DNA of 64,000 nt from assembly GCF_932276165.1 (NCBI RefSeq), contig NC_063999.1, positions 622,501-686,500 on the forward strand, in the 5' to 3' direction. Both the position numbers and the translations under genes were made by a program. Below are positions 1 through 10,400 of this stretch, piece after piece. This DNA is from Plutella xylostella. Lineage: Eukaryota > Arthropoda > Insecta > Lepidoptera > Plutellidae. The notes below the pieces were generated by a model. It was not told the DNA's origin. It searched no databases and was given only the letters and a program-made list of their open reading frames with translations. The stretch's first letter is position 1. The number at the start of each line of letters is the position of its first letter.

Positions 1-383
1 AGTGACATATTTTTAGGTATTTCGTTTAAAGATTTTTGTGATGTGAATGGATTTACAAACATAACCTCAATTTGTGATTGTGTGGCTTACATCTATATCT
101 AATCGTAGCCGAACCAAACGGCAGCCTTTATCCACTCCCAACAATGTAGACTCACCGTTCTGCAGTTGTTTAAATGAAGGCTAGAGAACCGCCACAAGCA
201 TTGATTCCCAAGCGTATGTATCTTGGATGTAACTCTGGTTGTTCCCACTAACACCAACATCCAGGTGTTTACGGTTGCAACGGTTTGTGGCAACAAACCC
301 CCCCCTTTAACACCCATCAACTGTAAAATAGGCTCTTCATTACCCATTCTTTATGTATTAAATCGCTATTCCAGCTCGCCATC
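1..383. other. Upstream flank of RpS9
   Basis: No coding region is supported here. A pyrimidine-containing tract ending in CCAG at 371-374, nine bases before the RpS9 start codon, reads like the acceptor of an intron in the 5' UTR. If so, the noncoding first exon lies further left, possibly outside the window. The open frames here have no recognisable protein content. Confidence 0.4.
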
Positions 384-1682
384 ATGGTTAACAACCGTGT
401 GCCGTCGGTCTTCTCCAAGACCTATGTGACCCCGCGCCGTCCCTTCGAGAAGGCGCGTCTCGACCAGGAGTTGAAGATCATCGGAGAGTATGGTCTGAGG
501 AACAAGCGTGAAGTGTGGCGCGTCAAGTACACGCTGGCCCGCATCCGTAAGGCTGCTCGTGAGCTGCTCACCCTGGAAGAGAAGGACCCCAAGAGATTGT
601 TCGAAGGTGAGAAAATACCCTTATAGGTTCAATCATGTTGTAAATAATACCACATGTGCTAAGCATGTGGTATTATTTTGTTTACTATGATGAAACATTA
701 GCACCTCTTGTCAGAGAATACAGCATGTTGATAACTTTTAACTATCCTGATTTACCAATTCAAAATTAAACATGCCTGCCGTTCACTTAAACTGTTATAT
801 TAATTTTTTATATGTAAATTTCCAGGAAATGCGCTCCTCCGTCGTCTGGTCAGGATTGGAGTGTTGGACGAGAAGCAGATGAAGCTCGATTACGTGCTCG
901 GTCTGAAGATTGAGGACTTCTTGGAGCGTCGTCTCCAGACCCAGGTGTTCAAGGCTGGTCTCGCCAAGTCCATCCACCACGCCCGCATCCTCATCAGACA
1001 AAGACACATCCGGTAAGACTTGTCACTTTCTATATGTCATAATCATTGTTCCTATTGAAGAATGTACTAATCTAACCATCAGCAATCTCATTGTACCTAT
1101 ATGTTGTTATAATGTTGCAACTTCAATGCAGGTGATTCCCGGAGTGGCGATGCTCCGAGCTGCTTGAATGTTGTTCTATAAAGACCACTTGATCTCCAAC
1201 TCTGTTGGGTTCAATGTCTTGAAATGTTGTATGCTCTTTTGAGCTGATATGCAGGTAATGTATTGCCTTATTCCTCCTTTCATTGCTCCAGCAGATGATA
1301 AATATCTCCCTACTGAGATTTCAAAAGAATGAAGCATTGTACCAACCAATGCATGCTAGTTACCACAACTATTTTTATGTGGTTGTGAACCAGATAATTG
1401 AATAACTTGCATATGTCATCATACCCATGAAGGATTAATTCTAGACTTGAACTTTCACAACATCCCAACACTCCCTACACCCTCTAACTTAACCCCTCTC
1501 CCCGCAGCGTCCGCAAGCAAGTGGTGAACATCCCGTCGTTCATCGTGCGCCTGGACTCCGGCAAGCACATCGACTTCTCGCTGAAGTCTCCGTTCGGCGG
1601 CGGCCGCGCGGGCCGCGTCAAGAGGAAGAACCTGCGCAAGGGACAGGGCGGCGGCGCTGCTGCGGACGACGACGAGGATTAG
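384..1682 (+). CDS. RpS9: 40S ribosomal protein S9 (uS4), 3 coding exons
   Basis: Component of the small ribosomal subunit; binds 18S rRNA through an S4 domain and acts in the cytosol. Coding exons are 384-606, 826-1012 and 1508-1682. All introns are GT-AG, and the joins restore codons for G and R. The product is 194 residues, the usual length for this very conserved family. It starts MVNNRVPSVFSKTY; the S4 region in exon 2 to early exon 3 includes DYVLGLKIEDFLERRLQTQ, and the tail is Gly-rich basic then ends in acidic residues. The start is fixed by the conserved N-terminus. An AATAAA signal overlaps the 3' end at 1689-1694. Intron 1 and intron 2 contain strong hairpins, listed separately. 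Identification is by recognition of the family sequence and is very secure. Confidence 0.97.
643..677. repeat. Perfect 14-bp hairpin in RpS9 intron 1
   Basis: Arms 643-656 and 664-677 are perfect reverse complements around a 7-nt loop. The core reads CCACATG...CATGTGG flanked by AT-rich pairs. It lies between exon 1 and exon 2 of RpS9. Function unknown; it could be a decayed MITE or a structured intronic RNA. Confidence 0.8.
1122..1168 (+). other. Structured hairpin in RpS9 intron 2, possible H/ACA snoRNA arm
   Basis: TTCAA-T-GCAG at 1122-1131 can pair with CTGC-TTGAA at 1160-1168. An inner stem CGGAG/CTCCG is separated from it by an asymmetric internal loop, a shape like the 5' arm of an H/ACA guide RNA. 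AGACCA, which fits the H-box pattern ANANNA, follows about 13 nt downstream. I could not find a convincing second arm ending in ACA, so this remains a candidate. Ribosomal-protein introns are common snoRNA hosts. Confidence 0.3.
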
Positions 1683-2504
1683 ACTATAAATAAATGACCT
1701 GAACGTCTAGTTTTGTGTTTTCTTTTTCCTTTAGTCCTGAGAATCCTGAGGACTGAGTTAGATTTGGCTGTGAAGAATTGTGGGAACATATTTCATTATG
1801 AATCCTGTGCTGGTTATTTTTTATGAGTTAATGTAAATTAATAGGGAAATAGTGGATAAATAATACATAAGATCCTGTTTATGATAACAATTTTTATATT
1901 GAATAATTTACAATTAAAACACGTAACACATTGATATTAGTATATGACGACAGTTAGTAAAATTTCTGTAAGATATCTTACTTAATGAAAGGTACTTAGA
2001 TAGAACATGCACATAATCATTAATATGTGGTATTAGAATATCACTAGGCACCATAGAATAACGAGTACTACTGTACTTGTTATTCTATGCTAGGTACCTA
2101 CCACACTATACATTGGTATATAGTCTATAATAGTATGCAGGTATGTATACTACTATAAAATCTTACAATGGCGTTTTTGGAAATGTCTTGAAGTTAGGCT
2201 ACTCAAAAGGTAAAAACTGGAAAATTTGCTATGTACGTGAATCAAGGCACTAATGTCTCGGCTAGTACAAGCAAAATAGATAAGTAAGCTATAATCATTT
2301 TCAAAGTTCCATCATTGCCAGGCAATTCTCGTTTCTTGACATCCCAGGAAGGACTAAACACTATATAAAGTACATAGAACCCTTGCTTTTTATGATTTCC
2401 ATGTTTTAGTAAAGCTACGCCTCCTATCAGCTTATCCTTATCACATACTCTATTTGCTCAACATCATGTGGTAAAAATGCATTGAACTCTACAATATCTT
2501 AAAG
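1683..2504. other. Intergenic region between RpS9 and PGPI
   Basis: AT-rich, with no supported gene. It holds the 3' UTRs of the two convergent genes. A near-perfect inverted repeat lies at 2052-2089 (arms CATAGAATAAC / GTTATTCTATG), probably a short MITE relic. Confidence 0.6.
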
Positions 2505-3526
2505 TCAATCACTGGAGTTCTGCAATGATCTCTCCTTATCAACATTATTATCAGCACACACACAAGCGTCATCCAACTTGTCTGATAGGTCTTTGATATT
2601 GTCCTTTCCTCTGATTTGATCTAGACAAAGCTCTATGATCTTCTCCAGTGCCTTGGCTGTGACGTCAGAGGGGTATATGGCCATGTCTGGTACATGGACA
2701 AAGAGAGTCCTTGTATTGTCGTGTGTTAAGGAGGTGTAGTATATGTATTCACAAAGGTATCTGTAACAAACAATAGATAATAAAACAGATTTGTTATGAG
2801 ACTGCAAATATTATAGATAACAAATAAGAATGTCATGCATATCATAAATGTCTGGTTGATGCTGCATACTACAAAAGTATGATAATGATTATGTTATGTA
2901 CACACATAGACTATTGTTCCTTTAAATTGCTATATATTCTGGCTAGATGTATGACTTATATTTGGGTTTAGCTTACCTTCCAGCATCCAATGATGTGACA
3001 GCACTAGTGTTCATCACGTCTCCGTCATTGAACTCCTCGCAGATCCGTTCCACATCCAGCCTGGTGTGCATCCTGATGGCTCCCTCGGCGGGGCAGGTGT
3101 GGTTCTCCGGGAGCTGGTCACAGTAGTCTGTCCTCTTGTAGCCTTTACGATGAGCCTGCTTCTCGAGGGTTATGCATGTGGCCACACTCGATACTCCGAC
3201 GTGGATCATGAGCTAGAAGGTTTAATTATCAGTTTTTTAAAGTTGTTCATTCAAGTTTGATTGATTAACAAGTTCAGAATAGCATATTTTATTTCCTTTA
3301 CCTGTGGTTCATATGTCTCCCACAGCGCTGGCACGTACTCGTCCACATTGTCGTAAGTGACGGATATTTCCATGGGCACAAATTCCACGTTGTGTTTCCT
3401 CTCGATCTCATCCTTGTCCATCCGCCGGACCGCCTCCCAGCTCGCGTTCACCGGGTGGTTCGCGAACGGACCAAACCCCGTCACCAGAACTATCGGCCTG
3501 AACATGTAGTCCAAGTCGTTACTCAT
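2505..3526 (-). CDS. PGPI: Pyroglutamyl-peptidase I (C15 cysteine peptidase), 3 exons
   Basis: Removes N-terminal pyroglutamate from peptides in the cytosol. Exons in transcript order are 3526-3302, 3212-2977 and 2760-2505, with canonical splice sites and matching phases. The product is 238 residues, somewhat longer than the ~209 of the human enzyme because of an acidic C-terminal extension. The family start VTGFGPF follows M-S-N-D. By alignment from memory with the human protein, the catalytic triad is present: Glu92 in TLEKQAH, Cys157 in RYLCEY, His176 in FVHVP. I chose the ATG at 3526. An in-frame ATG lies upstream at 3583 and another at codon 8 (MFRPIVLV), so the exact start is less sure. 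Convergent with RpS9. Confidence 0.93.
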
Positions 3527-4125
3527 CTTGGCTGTGAGAATATGTATTGGAGTATTTAAGACTGCACTGTTCCAGTTGTTCAAATAAACTTTGTTTACTA
3601 AATCGCAGACAAGACAAGAAGCTGTATTTGAGCGAAATCTTTGACAGAAGTCAGCTGATTTTGTTGTATTTACGTTGGTAGCACTGCCGTTCTGTCAAGC
3701 GTTGCTCCTGAAGCTCAGAATAATGTTGTTCTAATACGTAGTATCTTTATTTAGTCTGTGTTCGTGTACAAGTCTTTTATACAAATCTATGGATATGATC
3801 AAATCCATAATGCAGCCGCCTGCTGGCGTCGTGGACGTACCGTGGTGGGTGTACTACTCACACCATATCACAACAACCTCGTACTGTCACTTTCAAATTC
3901 ATGACATTCGTATTTCACATTCGTATAGTCAAGGTATAATCTAATTAGAAGGAGCGATGAATGTCGAATCTTGTATAAATAGGTTTAGATAAAATAAAAC
4001 ATAGCTTATAAAAAACTTAAAACTACTTTATTGTAAAAATAACAGACACCTTCTGTGCATTTTCTTAATATTTTCATACCTAATCTCTGCATGATCGCTA
4101 ACTTTAGACATATCACTTTGAAACC
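3527..4125. other. PGPI upstream region and 3' UTR of the Myb-array gene
   Basis: No coding region. On the minus strand, AATAAA lies at 4032-4027, about 95 bases after the stop codon of the array gene, a fitting polyadenylation signal. The part near 3590-3760 is the likely PGPI promoter and 5' UTR; no specific motif stands out. Confidence 0.5.
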
Positions 4126-4446
4126 CTACGACGCATGTATATCCTCTAGCGTCCTCTCGAGTGAATCTATCAGTTCCTTATTCTCGTGCCCAATAGCCGT
4201 GGACAGGGCTTCGTGTATTTTCTTGAGCATTTCTATTTTCTCTTCGTGTTGTCTCTTCTTCATTTCCATCATTCTTTGCGACACCTCCAGTCGTTTCTCG
4301 TTGATGTCGTTCTTTCGCTTCATCTCTCGTAGTAGCGCGACGGACACTTCGTCGCTGTGGTTGACGTCGTCGTCGGCCGCGACGTCGCCGTTCTCTTCTG
4401 TTTCGGCTTCTGGGGCTTCCTTTTTGATGTTTAGCTCCTCCATTTT
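4126..4446 (-). CDS. Myb-array gene: C-terminal exon
   Basis: 106 codons plus stop. It begins KMEELNIKKE at a phase-0 acceptor, then an acidic stretch and a long charged, probably helical or coiled-coil segment rich in M, K, E and R (LLREMKRKND, MMEMKKRQHEEK) ending DIHAS. Such C-terminal helices often dimerise in Myb/SANT proteins. A minus-strand poly(A) signal follows at 4032-4027. Confidence 0.85.
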   Translation of the reverse strand, partial: KMEELNIKKEAPEAETEENGDVAADDDVNHSDEVSVALLREMKRKNDINEKRLEVSQRMMEMKKRQHEEKIEMLKKIHEALSTAIGHENKELIDSLERTLEDIHAS

Positions 4447-7400
4447 CTGGGATATAGAAAATATTATAGTTATTGCTTTTAATAAACAAGCAGCTTTTCT
4501 ATGAACAAAGTATGGATTGCTATGAGTCGATAACGATTTCTTGTAAAGGTACCTACTTACTTACTTACATGCGTGACTATCAAACGGAATGACCTCAATG
4601 TTTATTTATCGTTAGGTAATTGTTTTTCTAGTTTTCCTTTACTGTTAGTGCATATGAGCATGTTAAGGGCATCCTAAATCAGAAGTTTTAAAAAGAATCC
4701 GATAGTTTTCTTCCCACTTTAAATACTACCACCACAATCCCTTTAACCTCAAAAACCTTAGCCGGCAGATTCAAGTCATGTATACTCTTGGGGCCGCGAA
4801 TCTTCATCCGCATATACGCGTCTTTCACCTCGGCGAGCCTCTCTTCACACCTCGCCTGGGTGACTTGCGTGGCGAGAGAGGATCGCGAGCACGGTGCGTA
4901 TACTGCCGACACTTTACTCCCGAAATAACTTCACTGCTGGAAATAGGCCTCTCCCAAGGAGCAACACACTCTGTCCCTGGCTTTCCTCCACCAGCCACTA
5001 CCAGTTACCTGTCTATTGCCTGGACTCAACGGTCTTACATACGCTTGACCGGTTAACTACCATTTCAGCCAGTAAAACTTAGTAATTACCTCAAAGACCT
5101 TAGCCGGCAGCTTCAAGTCATGTATGCTCTTGGGGCCGCGAATCTTCATCCGCATATACGCGTCCTTCACCTCCGCGAGCCTCTCTTCACACCTCGCCTG
5201 GGTGACTTGCGTGGCGAGCGGGAACTTGTTGCGTAGGATGGCGAGCACGGTACTGTCCACACTTTACTCTCGAAGCAAAAGCAGTTCATCATCAGCTTCT
5301 AATTTTACACTGCTGGACATATGCCTCTCTCAAGGGGCACCGCACTATGTCCCTGGCTTTCCTCAACCAGCCACTACCAGCTACCTATCTGTGTCTATGC
5401 CTAGACTCACCAGTCCTACATACGCGTAAGCGCTTAACTACCATTTCAGCCTCTAAAACTAGTAATTACCTCAAAAACCCTAGCCGGCAGCTTCAAGTCA
5501 TGTATACTCTTGGGGCCGCGAATCTTCATCCGCATATACGCATCTTTGACCTCCGCTAGCCTCTCTTCACACCTCGCCTGGGTCACTTGGGTCGCTTGAG
5601 GGAACTTGTTGCGTAGGATGGCGAGGACCGTGCGCCAGCCCAGCGCGCCGCGCCGCCGGTGCTTGTCGTAGGACTCGAGCAGGGTTAGCGTGAAGTCTTC
5701 CGAGGTTGGTAGCGGTTCTGGATTAAGTGGGGTTGCAGTTATTACACTCGTACATACTTTAATACAAAGACAGTTTAGAATAAGTATTTTTGCATTTATT
5801 GCACCTGTACTAAAGGTAAGGTAAGGTGTTGCAAAAAGGGTATACTCAGTAGTTTCGGGCTTGGATATAACATGCTGCACATGCTGGTCTCGGCTTAGTA
5901 TACACTTTTTGCAACACCCTGTATAATATAAAAGTAAGTCCCTTCGTCGCTATTCAAAGTAACTTTTAAAAGTAAGTATTAACCTGGTTTCTGTTTCTTC
6001 CCACAGCTGAGCGGCGTGTCTGCGTGGTTCAACGACGTGTTGTTAGTTTTACCTGAAAGTTTCAATAACATTTGTAGTTATGTATCCTGGAGGGTACATG
6101 ACAATAGGCTTTTAGTATGTGTAAGTATTGCTATTTGGGCTATTACAGTTATAAAACCTCTCTCTCTTTCTCTCTCTATTGCATGTATATGTAAATAACT
6201 ATTTGCATAACTTTTATAGGTTATATTCAGATTGTGAATTGAATAAACTTTTTATTGAATCTGTACGTACTACTACGAACCTGTTTTGTTTTTCTTAGTG
6301 GAGGTGGGTTCGTCTATACTGAGGTCTGGCAGGTGATCTGAATTAATGTCTGGTGCATCTGAAAAGTATCAATCACTTTATTTATTGCGCAGATTGATTA
6401 GACACATAGTTAGCTAGGCCATCCTTTCCCAAGTACAGTTCCCCAAAATTGATAATGCACATAGAAATCTTCGTCATTGTTCGGCAACGGTCGTATTCCC
6501 GAGCGTTAGAAAACTATTATGTATTTAGAGTGGTTAAGTGCATTTTCTTCATGAAATTTTAGTAGAATTATGTAATTGGTGCTAAAAGAGATAATTGATT
6601 TATTAGTAACGACATTTGATTCGATAATTCATAATATTCCATAATATTAAAATTTACTTCGAAAATGTTACAGTAGGTACTTTTCAAGTGTCTTACTGAA
6701 GCTGATGTAAAGATGGATGAAAGAAGGTTTGAATAACACAAGGTTTATATTATAAGGAGAAATGGATTTCAAACACAGGTTTATATAAAAAAAAAAAATC
6801 TCAGTTCAAAAGTATTTACAGCACTGATTATTTCACATTAATAAAAATGTTTATCTACATTCAAATCTCAGTTCAAAAGTATTTACAGCGCTGATCATTC
6901 ACAATAATATTACAATTACAAACTTGGTCTTTTGGGTGTGGCTTTATTGGCAAAGTGAAGTCTATCAATGTGACGCATATTTTATTCTTAAAAGTGCCTC
7001 ATAATATGGCATTGTCAAAAATAATTAAAGTTGAAATTAAATTCACATTTGAAATAAATAACAAGAACGATGTGTAATTGCAGCTCTTTATAATTCCACA
7101 TAAGTAATATTGATCTTGACCTTGAGACCCTTGACTGATCGGTGACAGCCACCGACCGCCCAAATTGTTTTCGATTATGTGTCACATGATATTGACTACT
7201 ATTTCTTTCGAACAAGGATCAAAATGCAAGTGCTTTGTTTAAGGCACTGATTCGGGTGTTTCCGGGAATACGACAGTTTGCGAAGATTTGCATGCGCATT
7301 ATTAATATGGGAGAACTGTATGGGAAAGAATGCTATATTATGTATGTTCTATTTAGTTGTGCTTCAACTTTTGTTTTACAAGTCTTGGAAATTAGCATTT

Positions 7401-10400
7401 AGTATTAGATTAAAGTCAACATCAAATGAATTTATTCATCGTATAAATATTTTTAAAAATCTGATGAACACCAATTTTTACCCGACTGCCGAAGGAGGAG
7501 GGTACCTAATGTTTTTTACAAACTACTCTCCGTTCTTCTATTACTTTGTGTGTAGTGTGTGACTGCAGCTATATAAGTAGCTATACACTTTTGAACCTTG
7601 TCAATCTAACAAACCGCCTATCCATACATTGAAGCATTGACGGTTCCTCAGTTTGACAAGGTACAGAAGTGTATAAGAACTTATGCAGCTGACCGTACAT
7701 ACCGACTAGTCGCTTGCGCCCGCGGGCGGCCTGCAGCAGGTCGCCGACGGCCTCGGAGCGGTCGCTGGCGACCTCCGACACGTCGCTGGGCACGGAGCCC
7801 GAGCGACCGCGGCTGCTGAATATAGACTCCATGCGCTGTGGACAGTGGAAGGGAAATAGTTTTTACTCGCTGAAAGACCATGTGTATTTTTTTTTTAATT
7901 TCACATCACACTTATATTACAAACACGTACTGTAACCCCATTACTGATAGAAAAGTTATAGAACGTTTTAGCTATTGAACTTTACTGTTTTGTCTGTTTT
8001 CTGACAGAGAGGCACAAAACAATAGCTAAAACGTCCTATAACTTTTCTATGAATAAGGTCGTTTGTTCACCGCACGACGTCAACGTCGCGTCATGAGAAC
8101 ATAAGAACATTGAGGGCGTGCGGTGGACAAACGACCTAAGGGGGTTTAACTACAAATCGGATATTGATGAAATTTGGAATTCAGGCAGCTGACGACCTGG
8201 ATTAACACATGATCTACACATACAACTATTTAGTTATGTTATTAGAAATGTATAATATAGTACTTCATAGTAAGGCCAGTCCTTCTCGTCGCTGCGGCGC
8301 TCCTTGATGTCCATGTACTTGGTCATGATGTCCAGGTAGCGGAACCACCCGCCGTAGCCCTTCTTCTTATTACTGCAAAATTAAGAAACGAAGAAAATAT
8401 CTTTATAAAAAAATATATTATGAAAAAAATACAGTTTTGTAAACACTGTCAATAAGGTTTATTTTGGTTTCAGTACTATCACTGAAGCGTCTAGAATTGG
8501 CCAAAATATCTTGAATTTTGCATGTAGTATGTAGGCAGTAAACAGAACTTGCATAATTTGGGTGCCGCTCATATTTAGTCGTTTATAATGAATGTAAAGA
8601 CAAAGTTAAGTTTTGTGCACAAAAAAATACTATCTTATCTTCCTCCGTCTAGTTTTATGAACCGTTTCTGCTATAGGTGGACACTTATCTCTATTGCCGA
8701 CTGTACTCACGTATACGTGGGGTCGTGTTCCGTTAGTTCCCTGTCGATGGCGGCCCACACCGCGCTGCGCGGCTTGTTGCCGAACCAGTGCCGGTGCTTC
8801 TGCAGCATGGGGTCAGTTGTCTCTACAGGGTGTTGCAAAAACGGTATACTAAGCGAATTTCCAAAACTCGTAGAACAAAAGTTGTTCAGAATGACCCTCT
8901 GAGTCACCCTCTTTCGGCTTAGTATACCCTTTTTACAACACCCTGTATTGCTAGTGTACTCACGTGTACGTCGGATCATGTTCAGTTAGTTCCCTGTCGA
9001 TGGCGGCCCACACCTCGCTGCGCGGCTTGTTGCCGAACCAGTGCCGGTGCTTCTGGTACAGCTGCAGCATCAGGTCGGTTGATTCTTCCGTCCAGGTGTA
9101 CTCTTCCATGTCTGGGAAGGATACGGAACGAGGCTTGAGAAATGCAACACTTTTAAAGGATAGCGGAATTGGTTTCTTTGTGGGCAATCCTGAATGGACA
9201 GCTTTTACAAGAATTCTAGCTATCCTAATCCTAACTTATTCCTAACTTTTAATATTATAAATGCGAAAGTAACTGTGTCTGTCTGTCTGTTACTCTTTCA
9301 CGCCAAAACTACTGAACGGATGTGAATGAAATTTGGTATACAGATAGTCTAGACCCTGAGAAAGAACATAGGATACTTTTTAACGTGGATTTCCCACGGG
9401 AAAACTTTTTAAGGCGATTCGAAGCTCGCGGGAATAGCTAGATAGAGAGTAAAGGATTCTATTCTATTCTATTCTCTGTGGGGGTGTAAGTACCTGCACC
9501 TGGCTCTCTCGAGTGGAAACTTTGTGCATATCCCCAAGGTCTAAACTGCCTTCCTAAGCTTGGACCATTTCCCACCACGCTGGTCCACTGCGGGTTGGTG
9601 GGTTCACATAAATCTAGATGTGCTAGATCTAGATATGCAGGTTTCCTCACGATGTTTTCCTTCACCGTAAGAGCGATGGTATACATTGTACTTAAGTTAA
9701 AAGAACTCATTGGTACATGTCAGCGCCGGGATTCGAACCCGCATCTCTTGATTGAGAAGCGGGCCCTCACCCGACTGAGCTACCACCGCTCGAGTAAAGG
9801 ATTGACTCCATTGGGTGAGGATAAACTTACATAAGAGTTCTGTACTTACATACATAATACATACATTATGAAAATAATATGCTAACTACGGCATAAATGC
9901 GAAATGTATGCAACAATATTTTTTTCGTTCAATACGGTATTTCCAATAAAAACAAACTGATTAAGACTAAGAATCGTAAAGTTACCATCTTCAAAGTTGA
10001 GGTCGAGAGGAATGAGCAAGCTCTTGGAGGCGTCCCTGCCGCGCGCCGCCGCCGGGCTGTCCGCGTCCTCGCCGAATATTCGGTGCATTTTCTGTCAAAT
10101 GTGTCAATGTGAATTTTCATTTCCGTATATTTTATAGTATAGGGGTACAAAATGTTCATTACTTGTTTTAGTGACAAACACAAGATAAATTAATTAGACT
10201 TTATCATCGATATGCTAAGCTGTAGTGTTATATTTAGTGTTTGTGGGTTCAGATAAGTCCTGAAAGGGCCCAAGTTAGAGGTAGCAGTAACATATTATGT
10301 GCCTGATGCAAGATGACTGTATAAATATGGAAGAATCAATAAAAAAGGAATTATCAAGATCGTGCCCAAAGGAGATCCGTATCTATCTACCGCTCTGGGA

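Noticed and set aside
687..750. Box C/D snoRNA in RpS9 intron 1 (ATGATGA...CTGA)
   Set aside because: No terminal stem flanks the boxes, and I could not match the guide region to rRNA.
6016..6198. Plus-strand acceptor-like TTTCTTCCCACAG followed by an open frame
   Set aside because: The region is the minus-strand exon 6052-5984 of the array gene with matching phases; the plus reading has no partner exons.
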